Shown in pieces: positions 52,498 to 62,223 of a stretch of 64,000 nucleotides of DNA. Numbering within the stretch: the first letter of the stretch is position 1; each line of letters opens with the position of its first letter. A program made the position numbers and the translations under genes. Origin of the DNA: JAIBAJ01 sp965284645 (lineage in GTDB: Bacteria > Bacteroidota > Bacteroidia > JAIBAJ01). Below the pieces are notes generated by a model, which was not told where the DNA came from, made no database searches, and saw only the letters and a program-made list of their open reading frames with translations. The DNA is taken from positions 2,976,001-3,040,000 of the forward strand of contig OZ260106.1 of assembly GCA_965284645.1 (NCBI GenBank). Direction: 5' to 3'.

Positions 52498-52968
52498 CTA
52501 TTTCTTTGTTTTATTTGATACAAACGCCGATTCATATTTTTCAATCCAATCCTTAGGCGTCATTTTTTGGGCCAGTTCAGCAATTAATTGATAGGGAATA
52601 TCTTCTACTTTTTTGAAGCGGATACAGGATTTACCCATATCCAATTTCGATTTCGTGTGTTTAGGGAATTCAGCTAGGAACCAGTCGAGCAATTTATTAT
52701 CAGCATAAATTCCCATGTGGTAAAGGGCAATGAAGTTTTTCTGGGAAGCAATACTAATAAAAGGAAGGGCCAATTTGGGCTCGCAATGATAGCCAGCCGG
52801 GTAAAGAGCGTGTGGAACAACAAAACCTAGCATACCATAGGACATTTGTTCTTCGAAACCGGGAGGTAGGTTTTTGGCCAATGTTTCGCGCAATTGGTTT
52901 ACGGCCGCTTTACGGTCGTCGGGTAATGAATCAACATAGGCTTGGGGCGTTTCGGCTTTGGATTGCAT
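52498..52968 (-). CDS. DUF1801 domain protein (YdhG-like)
   Basis: A 156-residue cytosolic protein of the DUF1801/YdhG fold. Landmarks: TPQAYVDSLPDDRKAAVNQLRETL at the N-terminus in two parts, FEEQMSYGMLGFVVPH, FISIASQKNFIALYHMG, and DMGKSCIRFKKVEDIPYQLI. The biochemical role is unknown; the fold is related to iron-chaperone frataxin-like proteins. It stands alone and is transcribed toward the nested repeats. Confidence 0.87.
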   Translation of the reverse strand: MQSKAETPQAYVDSLPDDRKAAVNQLRETLAKNLPPGFEEQMSYGMLGFVVPHALYPAGYHCEPKLALPFISIASQKNFIALYHMGIYADNKLLDWFLAEFPKHTKSKLDMGKSCIRFKKVEDIPYQLIAELAQKMTPKDWIEKYESAFVSNKTKK

Positions 52969-53111
52969 TTTAGGATAAAAATTTGGGTGTACAAACCTAA
53001 ACTTTTTATGATTTGAGGCGAATTTTAGGTCATGACGAATATCAGTTTATCGAAAAGTTGATTTAACTATAATTTTTACACACTAATTATCAATGAGTTA
53101 TGAAAAACTTG

Positions 53112-53139
53112 GGAAACTTTCACATTTATTAAAGTTTCC
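53112..53139. promoter_or_regulatory. inverted-repeat operator, candidate TetR site
   Basis: Perfect 9-bp inverted repeat GGAAACTTT-N10-AAAGTTTCC, 28 bp in all, located 38 bases upstream of the TetR-family ATG and just ahead of the -7 element. Size and position are right for autoregulation of the efflux operon. Confidence 0.65.
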
Positions 53140-53156
53140 TCAGTATAAAAGGTTTC

Positions 53157-53164
53157 TACTTTTG
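53157..53164 (+). promoter_or_regulatory. -7 element of the efflux operon (TACTTTTG)
   Basis: Matches TAnnTTTG, 13 bases before the TetR-family ATG. No clear TTG at the -33 position; the operator lies there instead. Confidence 0.5.
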
Positions 53165-53177
53165 TCTCTGAATTACT

Positions 53178-53792
53178 ATGGAAGAAAAGTTAGAACTCAT
53201 TCTCGAGCGTGCACGAAGGCTCTTTATGCAAAGAGGGATTCGCAACATAACCATGGACGACATTGCCCGCGAACTTGGGATGTCAAAGAAGACGCTTTAC
53301 AACTTTGTAGAAGACAAGAGTGATTTGTTGATGAAGATCATGCAAACCATGGTCAAAAACGACTCTGAATATTTTAATCGGGTCCATCAAGCCATCGAAA
53401 ACCCGATTGATGAACTTTTTGAAAACAGCAAATACATTGTAGAGCAATTGAAAATGGTCCATCCCTCCATTCATATTGAATTGATGCGCTATTATCCAGA
53501 AGTTTGGAAAGTTTACAACGACCACAAGATAGATTTTGCTTTAAAAACAGTGAAAGCCAATCTTGAAAAAGGCATCAGAACGGGATATTACCGTCAGAAC
53601 ATCAATCCAGACATTTTAGCACGTATTTACATAGCCAGGATGGATTTATGTTTTGATGCAGAGATTTTCCCTACCCAACATTTTACTTTCGTGGAAGTGT
53701 ACAATGAAATGTTGTATTACCATATCCGTGGAATTGCCAGTTTAAAAGGCAACCAATATTTAGTAACCAAAATCGAATCCATAAACAAATAG
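53178..53792 (+). CDS. TetR/AcrR-family transcriptional regulator
   Basis: A 204-residue regulator. The N-terminal helix-turn-helix (about residues 12-50) reads RGIRNITMDDIARELGMSKK then TLYNFVEDKSDLL, an exact TetR-type pattern. The C-terminal ligand domain is unique. It is the first gene of an operon with a TolC-like, HlyD-like and RND gene, with three bases to the next start. It probably represses the operon through the inverted repeat at 53112-53139 and responds to an exported compound or membrane stress. Confidence 0.93.
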   Translation: MEEKLELILERARRLFMQRGIRNITMDDIARELGMSKKTLYNFVEDKSDLLMKIMQTMVKNDSEYFNRVHQAIENPIDELFENSKYIVEQLKMVHPSIHIELMRYYPEVWKVYNDHKIDFALKTVKANLEKGIRTGYYRQNINPDILARIYIARMDLCFDAEIFPTQHFTFVEVYNEMLYYHIRGIASLKGNQYLVTKIESINK

Positions 53793-53795
53793 TAC

Positions 53796-55133
53796 ATGAA
53801 TAAATTCATTCCACTTTTTTTGTTCTTGGGAGTTCAATCCGTTTTGGCTGTAGCCCAAGACAGTATTCCCAAGAAAACGGCTTTCAGCCTAAAGGAAGCC
53901 CAGGCCTATGCTGCCGAAAATGCATACAGTGTTAAAGAAGTAAAATACAATATAAGCCAAGCTGAACAACAAGTAAGAGAGTACACCGCCATTGGTTTGC
54001 CACAGATCAGTGCACAAGGAACTTTCCTTCAATATCCGGTAATCCCTTACACGATAATACCTGCTGGTAGTTTTGCTCCAGTTCCTATTCGTGTGCAATT
54101 CAACAACAAATACAATACTCAAGTTTCTGCCACTGGATCTCAACTCCTATTTGATGGAAGCTTCTTTGTTGGTCTTCAAGCTGCCAAAGCGTTGGTACAA
54201 TTGACAAAAGAGGGCCAAAAGAAATCAGAATTGGATGTAAAAGACAATGTTTCCCAAGCCTACTATACTGTTTTGATTGTACAAGAGACTCAGAAACTAT
54301 TAGAACAAAGTTTGGTAAACCTTGAAAAAGCACAAATGGAAACCCAAGCCTTTTACAAAGGTGGTTTTGCTGAGGAAAACGATGTAGACCAATTTTCCAT
54401 TTTGGTTTCAAACCTGAAGAACCAAATTGAGCGCACCAAAGCCAATATAGAAAATGCCAAAGGGCTATTAAAATTTCAAATGGGCATGAGTGTTAAGGAA
54501 CAAATCGACTTAACTGATAACCTAAATACCATTGCCGACATGGCTAACAGTCCAAGTCTATTGAATCCAAGTTTAGATCCAAAAACAAGTATTGAATATT
54601 CCTTGTTGAATAAAACCAGGGAACTCCAATTGTTGAATGCCACCCGAATTAAAATGGGCTATTTACCTAGTGCTGCCTTAATTGGAAGTGTTGGTACCAG
54701 TGCACCTCGGAGTGAATTTGACTTATTTGATAAAAAGCCTTGGTTCGCCTCCGTTTATTGGGGACTTAATGTAAGCGTTCCCATTTTCGATGGTTTCATG
54801 AAAGATGCAGGTATCAAAAAGGCCAAATTGGATGCGGTGAAAACAAAAAACACCATGGACCAAGTGGAGCAAGGAATGAACCTTCAGCTACAAACAGCCA
54901 AAGCCGATTTCATTGCCTCAACCAATCAATTAAAAAACGAGGAAAAAAGCATGGAATTAGCCAAAAAAGTACGTGACAAAGCCTTAGTAAAATTCAAAGA
55001 AGGCGTTGGAAGCAGTATGGAAGTAACCCAAGCCGAAAACCAATTGGTATCGGTTCAAGGAGCCTATTTCCAAGCTTTGATGAGCCAACTTACCGCAAAA
55101 GCAAAAATTGATCGCCTATTAGGTACTTATTAA
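53796..55133 (+). CDS. TolC-family outer-membrane efflux protein
   Basis: A 445-residue outer-membrane channel component. Signal peptide (ending VLAVAQ), then two TolC repeats rich in coiled-coil helices: FSLKEAQAYAAENAYSVKEV opens the first, and YLPSAALIGSVGTSAP with VPIFDGFMKDAGIKKAKLDA marks the second. The trimer would span the outer membrane and periplasm, docking to the adaptor encoded next. The start lies three bases after the regulator stop. Confidence 0.93.
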   Translation: MNKFIPLFLFLGVQSVLAVAQDSIPKKTAFSLKEAQAYAAENAYSVKEVKYNISQAEQQVREYTAIGLPQISAQGTFLQYPVIPYTIIPAGSFAPVPIRVQFNNKYNTQVSATGSQLLFDGSFFVGLQAAKALVQLTKEGQKKSELDVKDNVSQAYYTVLIVQETQKLLEQSLVNLEKAQMETQAFYKGGFAEENDVDQFSILVSNLKNQIERTKANIENAKGLLKFQMGMSVKEQIDLTDNLNTIADMANSPSLLNPSLDPKTSIEYSLLNKTRELQLLNATRIKMGYLPSAALIGSVGTSAPRSEFDLFDKKPWFASVYWGLNVSVPIFDGFMKDAGIKKAKLDAVKTKNTMDQVEQGMNLQLQTAKADFIASTNQLKNEEKSMELAKKVRDKALVKFKEGVGSSMEVTQAENQLVSVQGAYFQALMSQLTAKAKIDRLLGTY

Positions 55134-55172
55134 TAAATGACAACAATCACTAAAACATACAATCCAAAACAA

Positions 55173-56291
55173 ATGAAACGATTAATCCTATTATCAACTG
55201 TACTTTTCCTTGCTGCCTGTGGCAATAAGGGAGCTGAAGATAAAGCTGCCCGTTTGGACGAATTGAAAAAGCAACAAGCAGCAATCACTACCGAAATCAG
55301 AACTTTAGAAGCCGAACTGGCCAAAGAAGGAAAAGGAAACGAAGTTAAATCAAGGGATGTGGTTGTAGCCGAAGTTACCCAAACCAAATTCACCCATTTT
55401 ATTGAAATTCAAGGAAAAGTTGAAGCCGATCAAAACGTAACTGTTACTGCCAAAATGCCTGGCACCGTTGTTAAGGTGAATGCAGAGGTTGGACAGGAAG
55501 TGAAAGCTGGTCAAATACTTGCTGAACTTGATCGTGAAGCCATTGTGAAAGGCATTGATGAGTTGAAACAACAATTGACTTTTGTTACAGATGTTTACAA
55601 CCGTCAACAAAGTCTTTGGAACCAAAAAATCGGTTCTGAAATCCAATACCTGACTGCTAAGAACAATAAAGAAGCCTTAGAGAAAAAGCTGATTACTTTG
55701 AATGAACAGTTGGATTATGCTTATATCAAATCACCCATCAATGGTATGGTAGATGAAGTGTATGCCAAAGTTGGTCAACCCGCTGCTCCAGGTGTTCCAA
55801 CTTTCCGTGTGGTGAACTTCAGCGATTTAAAAGCCAAAGCAGAAGTAGCAGAAATTAATGCCAGCAAAGTGAGAAAAGGAAATACGGTCGAAGTTATTTT
55901 TCCAGATGCACAAGACAGCACCACTGGTGTAGTAAACTACGCTTCCAAAGTTATCAATCCAATGACCCGTACCTTCTTTGTTGAAGTTCCTTTAAAATCG
56001 GGCAAATCAGAATACCGTCCAAATTCAGTTGCTATCCTTAGGGTGGCTGATTATAAAAATGAAAAAGCCATTACAGTTCCTATTCGTATTGTTCAAAATG
56101 CTGAAGATGGCATGTATGTGCTTGTAGCCGAACAAAAAGATGGAAAATGGATTGCTACCAAACGCGTGGTGACTTTAGGAAACAGCTACAACGGGATTGC
56201 AGAAGTAACCAGCGGATTAAACCTAGGCGATAAATTGGTTACCGTAGGATACCAAAATATCAATGTTGGCGACTTCTTGACTTTGAAATAA
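55173..56291 (+). CDS. RND efflux periplasmic adaptor (HlyD/AcrA family) lipoprotein
   Basis: A 373-residue membrane-fusion protein. Lipobox LAAC with Cys16, a coiled-coil segment (about residues 22-50), a lipoyl half (VTAKMPGTVVKVNAEVGQEVKAGQILAEL split over two strands), a hairpin, the second lipoyl half (YIKSPINGMVDEVYAKVGQ) and beta-barrel domains to the C-terminus. The ATG at 55173 (MKRLILL) gives a proper lipoprotein signal; the frame is open 12 codons earlier. It links the RND pump to the TolC channel. Confidence 0.93.
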   Translation: MKRLILLSTVLFLAACGNKGAEDKAARLDELKKQQAAITTEIRTLEAELAKEGKGNEVKSRDVVVAEVTQTKFTHFIEIQGKVEADQNVTVTAKMPGTVVKVNAEVGQEVKAGQILAELDREAIVKGIDELKQQLTFVTDVYNRQQSLWNQKIGSEIQYLTAKNNKEALEKKLITLNEQLDYAYIKSPINGMVDEVYAKVGQPAAPGVPTFRVVNFSDLKAKAEVAEINASKVRKGNTVEVIFPDAQDSTTGVVNYASKVINPMTRTFFVEVPLKSGKSEYRPNSVAILRVADYKNEKAITVPIRIVQNAEDGMYVLVAEQKDGKWIATKRVVTLGNSYNGIAEVTSGLNLGDKLVTVGYQNINVGDFLTLK

Positions 56292-56337
56292 TCCTCTCAG
56301 CCCTCCTACTCTATTCATAGACCTAAAAATATTTTCA

Positions 56338-59300
56338 ATGAAAGACAATCCACTAAAAGAGTTTTTCCTCAGTAGTTGGAGTATCGACAACCGCACCAGT
56401 GTTTTGGTAATTTCCATTCTGGTGACTTTATACGGTATTTTCTCCTACATTAAATTACCGAAAGAAAACTTCCCTGAAATCGTTGTACCAACCATTTATG
56501 TGAGCACCATTTATCCGGGAGCTAGTCCTTCGGATATCGAAAACTTGGTTAGCAAACCCTTGGAGAAAGAAATTAAGTCAATCTCCGGTGTTAAGAAATT
56601 GACTAGTACCAGCATCCAAGATTATTGCATGGTTATGGTTGAATTCAGCACTGATATGTCGGTTGCTGAAGCCAAACAAAAAGTTAAAGATGCGGTTGAT
56701 AAAGCTCGTCCTGAACTTCCTACCGACCTACCAAAAGAACCAAGCGTAATGGAGGTGGATTTTTCGGAAATGCCAATAATGTACATCAATATTTCGGGTG
56801 ATTTCGATTTGAAAAAACTTAAGGAATATGCAGAAATGATCAAGGACAAGGTGGAAGCCATGAACGAAATCACCCGTGTTGACATTGTTGGAGCCCTCGA
56901 CCGTGAAATTCAAATAAATGTGGATAAGAACAAAATGGAGGCTGCCAATATCACCCTCCGTGACTTGGAAATGGCCATTGCCTACGAAAACATGACCATT
57001 TCGAGCGGAAATATCAAGGATAACGGTGCAACTAGGTCTATTTCGGTAAAAGGTGATTTTAAATCAGTGGAAGAAATTGCCAATATCACTTTGCGAAGTA
57101 TGAGCGGTGCTACCATTTATCTTAAGGATATAGCAGAAGTAAAAGACGGTTTTAAAGAGAAAGAAAGTTATGCCCGTTTGGAACATAAAAATGTAATCAC
57201 CTTGAATGTGGTAAAAAGAAGCGGTGAAAACCTAATTGAAGCCTCCGATAAAATTAGAGATATCATTGCTGACTTAAAAACCAATCAATTTCCAAAGGAC
57301 CTCAAAATTAAAATTACTGGCGACCAAAGTGGTACCACCCGTATCACCTTGCATGACTTAATCAACACCATTATCATTGGTTTCATCCTCGTAACCTTGG
57401 TTTTGATGTTCTTCATGGGAACCACCAATGCCATTTTCGTAGCCATGAGCGTTCCATTAAGTATGTGTTTGGCCTTTATGGTTTTGCCAACAATTGGTTT
57501 CACCATGAACATGATGGTTTTGTTTTCATTCCTTTTGGCACTGGGCATTGTGGTTGACGATGCAATTGTGGTAATTGAAAATACCCATCGACTGTATGAA
57601 AATGGAAAGAATGATTTGGTTTGGGCCGCAAAACATGCCACAGGTGAAGTTTTCCTTCCTGTACTTTCAGGAACCTTTACAACCTTGGCTCCATTTATTC
57701 CGCTGGCGTTTTGGGGCGGTATCATGGGTAAATTCATGTTCTTCCTTCCTATAACCTTGATTATTACCCTCGTAGCTTCATTGGTGGTGGCCTACACCAT
57801 TAACCCTGTTTTTGCGGTAATGTTTATGAAACCACATTTGGAAGACCATGAACACACGGCCGAAGAGCGTGACAGGAAAAGGAAAAGTTTCTTGGTTACA
57901 ACCATTTTCTTTGCCTTGGTTGCCATTGGAATGTACGCCTCCGGGTATTTTGGAGCAGGAAATTTCACGGTGACTATGTATGTATTGTTTTTGATCAACA
58001 AATACATCCTTACTGGACTCATTTCAAAATTCCAAAACAACTTATGGCCAAGGTTCCAACGCTTTTATGAAGGCTTTGTAACGTGGGCTCTAAAAGGTTG
58101 GAATCCAGTATGGCTTATGGTTTTCACTTTATTTTTATTGGTATTTTCAATCTTCATTACTGGAGTAAGACAGCCTAAAGTCGTTTTCTTCCCTAAAGCA
58201 GATCCTAATTTCGTGTATGTATACGTTACTATGCCTGTAGGAACCGATGTAGCCTACACCGATAGCATTACCAAAATTGTTGAAGACCGCGTTTATAAAG
58301 TAATCGGTGATAAAAATCCTTTAGTTGAAAGTATCATTAGTAATGTGGCCATTGGGGCAACTGATCCGCAAGACAATGACCGTTCAACAGCTCCACACAA
58401 AGGAAAAATCTCTGTAGCCTTTGTTGAATTTGCTAGACGTGACGGTCAAAGCACCGCAGTTTATTTGGATAAAATAAGGGATGCGGTAAAAGGAGTTCCA
58501 GGTGCCGAAATCACAGTAGACCAAGAAAGAAACGGTCCGCCTGTTGGAAAACCAGTAAATGTGGAAATTGCTGGTGATGATTACCTTGAATTGGTGAAAA
58601 CATCCAAATCTCTAAAAAGGTATTTGGATAGTTTGAAGGTGCCTGGCGTGGAAGAATTAAAATCAGATTTGGATGATAAGAAACCTGAAATGGTTGTAAA
58701 AATTGACCGTGAACGTGCCAACAGAGAAGGTATCAGCACGGCCCAAATTGGTGGCGAACTTCGAAATGCCATTTATGGTAAGGAGGTTTCCAAATTCAAG
58801 GATGCCAATGACGAATATCCAATTATGGTTCGTTACCAAAAAGACCAACGCGATAATATCGATCGGTTGATGCAATTGAAAATCACCTACCGCGACTTCA
58901 ATATGGGCGGTATGATACGTCAGATTCCATTGTCTTCCATCGCCACTATTAAATACGAAAACAGCTTCGGAAGCATTAAACGTAAAAACCAAAAACGCGT
59001 AATTACCCTTAGCAGCAACGTGCTAGGTAATGCCAATCCAAACGATGTGGTAGCTTCTGTACAAGCCGCAATTGCCAATTATGATGTACCAGCTGGCATT
59101 ACCATCAGCATGACAGGAGAGCAAGAGCAGCAAAAAGAAACAGCTGATTTCTTATTGCAAGCCTTATTAATCTCTATTGCTATCATCATTCTTACCTTGG
59201 TTACACAGTTCAATAGCTTAAGTAAAATGGTCTTGATCATTTCTGAGATTTTCCTTTCCATTATTGGAGTGTTGCTAGGTTTCGCTATTTTCGGAATGGA

Positions 59301-59733
59301 TATTTCCATCTTGATGACCGGGGTTGGTATTGTTGCTTTGGCTGGAATTGTAGTTAGAAATGGAATTTTGTTGGTTGAATTTACTGATCATTTGATGAGC
59401 CAAGGATATGAGTTGAAACCAGCCATTATTGAAGCAGGTAAAACCCGAATGACCCCCGTATTGTTGACAGCAACAGCAACTATCCTAGGTCTGATTCCAT
59501 TGGCTGTAGGTTTAAACATTGACTTTGCTACCTTGTTTACCGAATTTAATCCTCACATCTTCTTTGGTGGCGACAGTGTTGCCTTCTGGGGACCACTATG
59601 CTGGACTATGATTTTCGGATTGGCCTTTGCCACTTTCCTTACCTTGATTTTAGTTCCGGTGATGTATTTGTTGGCTGCTCAGTTTAAAGCTTGGTTTATT
59701 CCAAGGGCAAAACATTTGTTGGCAATGGATTAA
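56338..59733 (+). CDS. RND-family multidrug efflux pump permease (HAE1-like)
   Basis: A 1131-residue inner-membrane pump with the 12-helix RND plan and two large periplasmic loops. N-terminal KLPKENFPEIVVPTIYVST and YPGASPSDIENLVSKPLEKEI are family strings. Helix four has GIVVDDAIVVIENTHR with Asp407 and Asp408, the proton-relay pair, at the same numbers as in AcrB. It is about 80 residues longer than AcrB, with an insertion near residues 500-570 that adds two hydrophobic segments. It is the last gene of the efflux operon and is followed by a terminator. Confidence 0.94.
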   Translation: MKDNPLKEFFLSSWSIDNRTSVLVISILVTLYGIFSYIKLPKENFPEIVVPTIYVSTIYPGASPSDIENLVSKPLEKEIKSISGVKKLTSTSIQDYCMVMVEFSTDMSVAEAKQKVKDAVDKARPELPTDLPKEPSVMEVDFSEMPIMYINISGDFDLKKLKEYAEMIKDKVEAMNEITRVDIVGALDREIQINVDKNKMEAANITLRDLEMAIAYENMTISSGNIKDNGATRSISVKGDFKSVEEIANITLRSMSGATIYLKDIAEVKDGFKEKESYARLEHKNVITLNVVKRSGENLIEASDKIRDIIADLKTNQFPKDLKIKITGDQSGTTRITLHDLINTIIIGFILVTLVLMFFMGTTNAIFVAMSVPLSMCLAFMVLPTIGFTMNMMVLFSFLLALGIVVDDAIVVIENTHRLYENGKNDLVWAAKHATGEVFLPVLSGTFTTLAPFIPLAFWGGIMGKFMFFLPITLIITLVASLVVAYTINPVFAVMFMKPHLEDHEHTAEERDRKRKSFLVTTIFFALVAIGMYASGYFGAGNFTVTMYVLFLINKYILTGLISKFQNNLWPRFQRFYEGFVTWALKGWNPVWLMVFTLFLLVFSIFITGVRQPKVVFFPKADPNFVYVYVTMPVGTDVAYTDSITKIVEDRVYKVIGDKNPLVESIISNVAIGATDPQDNDRSTAPHKGKISVAFVEFARRDGQSTAVYLDKIRDAVKGVPGAEITVDQERNGPPVGKPVNVEIAGDDYLELVKTSKSLKRYLDSLKVPGVEELKSDLDDKKPEMVVKIDRERANREGISTAQIGGELRNAIYGKEVSKFKDANDEYPIMVRYQKDQRDNIDRLMQLKITYRDFNMGGMIRQIPLSSIATIKYENSFGSIKRKNQKRVITLSSNVLGNANPNDVVASVQAAIANYDVPAGITISMTGEQEQQKETADFLLQALLISIAIIILTLVTQFNSLSKMVLIISEIFLSIIGVLLGFAIFGMDISILMTGVGIVALAGIVVRNGILLVEFTDHLMSQGYELKPAIIEAGKTRMTPVLLTATATILGLIPLAVGLNIDFATLFTEFNPHIFFGGDSVAFWGPLCWTMIFGLAFATFLTLILVPVMYLLAAQFKAWFIPRAKHLLAMD

Positions 59734-59760
59734 TCATTGAATATGGTTAATATTTAAAAA

Positions 59761-59791
59761 AAGGTGAATCTTTCGATTCACCTTTTTTTTG
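59761..59791 (+). terminator. terminator of the efflux operon
   Basis: Perfect ten-bp stem AAGGTGAATC / GATTCACCTT with a TTTC loop, extended by A/T pairs and followed by a T run. Confidence 0.93.
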
Positions 59792-59794
59792 TCT

Positions 59795-59819
59795 TTAACC
59801 TAGACTACGCATTAGAAAT
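59795..59819 (+). repeat. solo terminus of the TTAA-type element
   Basis: TTAACCTAGACTACGCATTAG then AAAT matches the left terminus of the 175-bp elements and of copy b with two mismatches. No right terminus is visible nearby, so this is a truncated or decayed copy. Confidence 0.65.
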
Positions 59820-59910
59820 GGATAAAGGCTTATACAAATAATTTAAGCCAAATGATTGGATGAAGCCTCAGTTTTTGGGAACATTGTGGAGCCAACTTAC
59901 AATTTAATCC

Positions 59911-60372
59911 TTACTTAAACGTCCCTTTCAAATTTTTCAAAAAACCAGCCATTTGGGTACTAAACTCATTAAACTCCGGTGAATACTTATCGATATTAAT
60001 GCCATTTTTAATCCAAAGGCTCAAATTCCCTTCAGAATAATAAGCCTTTTGATGATCGAGTCTTTTTCCTGTTTTCTCCTCTGTCCATATTTGCTCGGAA
60101 TAGAAAATCTGTCCATCTTTAAAATACCATTCAACAAATTTATTCACTCCATCTTCCTTTACTTCTATACTAATTAACTGAGCCACACTATCTTGGTGGT
60201 AGACCAACTTCTCTGCCTTATTATCCTTAAAGGCAATGGTTTTCTGATAATCCCCTAAATGTTCTTTTATCCATTTTTTCTGCTCTGAAAGTTTGGAGGG
60301 TTGAGCGTCAGCCAATACCGAAAAGAATAAGGGAATACCAATAAAAATTGGAAAATGTCTCTTCAAAAGCAT
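59911..60372 (-). CDS. hypothetical exported protein
   Basis: A protein of about 153 residues with a signal peptide (MLLKRHFPIFIGIPLFF, ending ADAQP). The mature part is charged, with strand-like segments (YFKDGQIFYSEQIWTEEKTG), reminiscent of MORN-like or toxin-antidote repeat proteins, but I do not assign it to a family. The start is placed at ATG 60372, where the signal peptide begins; the open frame runs 21 codons further upstream. It is a single gene with no obvious partner. Confidence 0.68.
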   Translation of the reverse strand: MLLKRHFPIFIGIPLFFSVLADAQPSKLSEQKKWIKEHLGDYQKTIAFKDNKAEKLVYHQDSVAQLISIEVKEDGVNKFVEWYFKDGQIFYSEQIWTEEKTGKRLDHQKAYYSEGNLSLWIKNGINIDKYSPEFNEFSTQMAGFLKNLKGTFK

Positions 60373-60615
60373 GAAGCTAAGGTAGGAAAAGTTAGAAAAA
60401 CTATTTCTTGATTTTTTTCGATTCAAAAAACCCAACTAAAATACACCTGACTCTTTTGAACGTATTGGTTAGTTCATTCAAAGTTCTTCATCCCTGCTTT
60501 AATAAAAAGTACAAAAAATTAAATGTGACCCTAAAATTAAAGGCTTAATCTAAACTAAGGATCAAGATTGAAAATAAAATTGTTTACATTTACTTCTTCC
60601 AAATAATAAAACCCA

Positions 60616-62082
60616 ATGATTCGAATTTTTACGCTTTTCATTTCGCTATTATTCTTTTCTATATTTCTCAAAAGCAATGCACAAGGGGTTTGCATGGATC
60701 CCAATGCCTTAAATTACTTACAAGTTGGCCCCTGCCTTTATGGACCTCCAGTTTTTGGTTGCACCGACCCAAACGCTTTAAACTACGACCCCAATGCTAC
60801 AATAGACGATGGATCTTGCCAATATCCTATCTATGGTTGCACCGATCCAAATGCTACTAACTTTAATGTAAATGCCACCGTTGATGATGGCTCTTGTACG
60901 TATGATGTTTATGGATGCACGGATCCAAGTGCCCTCAATTACAATCCGAGTGCTACTATTGACGATGGAACCTGTCAATACGGAGGACCAACCGGTTGCA
61001 CCGATCCAAATGCCCTGAATTATGACCCCAACGCTGTTTATGACGATGGATCTTGCCAATATGCTGTTTACGGCTGTACCGACCCAAATGCAAACAATTA
61101 CAACCCCAATGCTACGGTTGATGATGGATCGTGTACCTATGATATTTATGGCTGTACGGATCCTTTTGCCCTCAATTACAATCCGAGCGCTACGATCGAT
61201 GACGGTACATGTCAATACGGAGGACCAACTGGCTGCACCGATCCCAATGCGCTAAACTATGACCCCAACGCTGTTTATGATGATGGATCTTGCCAATATG
61301 CTGTTTACGGCTGTACCGATCCTTCCGCCATAAATTTTAATGCCAATGCCACCGTTGACGATGGTTCTTGCCAATATGAAATCTATGGCTGTACCGATCC
61401 TATTGCCCTGAACTATAATTCAAGTGCTACGGTGGATGATGGCTCCTGCCAATACGGTGGACCTTCAGGCTGTACCGACCCTACAGCCATCAACTACGAT
61501 CCAGGTGCAGTGTACGACGATGGTTCCTGCCAATATGGAATTTATGGTTGCATGGATCCATTGGCTATCAATTACGATCCAAACGCCACTTATGATGATG
61601 GCTCTTGTTTATACACTGATTTCTATGGATGCACCGACCCTAACGCCCTCAACTTTGACCCCAATGCTACCTTTCCAGACGGAAGTTGCATTTATGCCAT
61701 TGACTGCAACGGCGATACTTTAGGCACAGCCTACTTGGATAGCTGCAACCAATGTGTTGGAGGGTTAACAGGTGCCCTACCTTGCGTTTTTGTGGGACTT
61801 TACGACCCAACCTTCAAACCTGCCAAACTGGAAATATTCCCAAATCCCAATGCTGGTTCATTCTCAATTCAAAGTAAAACCATGGAATCTGGTATTGCCC
61901 AAATATTTGTATTCGATTTATTAGGTAAACAAGTGTATAGCACCCAACAAGAAATCAAAAACGATTTCACCTTCAAACTCAACCTAAATCTTGAAAATGG
62001 TATTTACCAAGTGCGGGTACTAAACTTGATAAAAAACAATACAAATAAGCTGTATGCAGGACGAGTCGTAATTCAAAAATAA
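60616..62082 (+). CDS. secreted Cys-rich GCTDPNA-repeat protein with T9SS sorting domain
   Basis: A 488-residue surface or extracellular protein. Signal peptide (ending KSNAQ), then one partial and twelve full repeats of about 25 residues, each reading GCTDPNALNYDPNAT then DDGSC, with two Cys that probably form a disulfide and Asp/Asn-rich loops that could bind calcium. Repeats follow a three-fold pattern in which every third unit is preceded by YGGP. A DCNGDTLGTAYLDSCNQC segment and a T9SS domain (LEIFPNPNAGSFSI onward) close the protein. Known repeat type in Bacteroidota secreted proteins; role unknown, structural or calcium-binding by inference. Confidence 0.87.
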   Translation: MIRIFTLFISLLFFSIFLKSNAQGVCMDPNALNYLQVGPCLYGPPVFGCTDPNALNYDPNATIDDGSCQYPIYGCTDPNATNFNVNATVDDGSCTYDVYGCTDPSALNYNPSATIDDGTCQYGGPTGCTDPNALNYDPNAVYDDGSCQYAVYGCTDPNANNYNPNATVDDGSCTYDIYGCTDPFALNYNPSATIDDGTCQYGGPTGCTDPNALNYDPNAVYDDGSCQYAVYGCTDPSAINFNANATVDDGSCQYEIYGCTDPIALNYNSSATVDDGSCQYGGPSGCTDPTAINYDPGAVYDDGSCQYGIYGCMDPLAINYDPNATYDDGSCLYTDFYGCTDPNALNFDPNATFPDGSCIYAIDCNGDTLGTAYLDSCNQCVGGLTGALPCVFVGLYDPTFKPAKLEIFPNPNAGSFSIQSKTMESGIAQIFVFDLLGKQVYSTQQEIKNDFTFKLNLNLENGIYQVRVLNLIKNNTNKLYAGRVVIQK

Positions 62083-62223
62083 TGGCCATCCTTATTTGCA
62101 TTCCTTTTAATAAATAACTGGCTTTATTTGCTTTTTAGACTTTTTTCCAAAAACTATCAAGCATTTTGTTCCTTTCTTCTTGCCCTAAACCCCGCTAACG
62201 CATAAGGAACCTGTAACCAATTA

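Noticed and set aside
60690..61700. Possible CRISPR-like periodicity in the GCTDPNA gene
   Set aside because: The periodic units encode a continuous Cys-containing protein repeat with a signal peptide and sorting domain.
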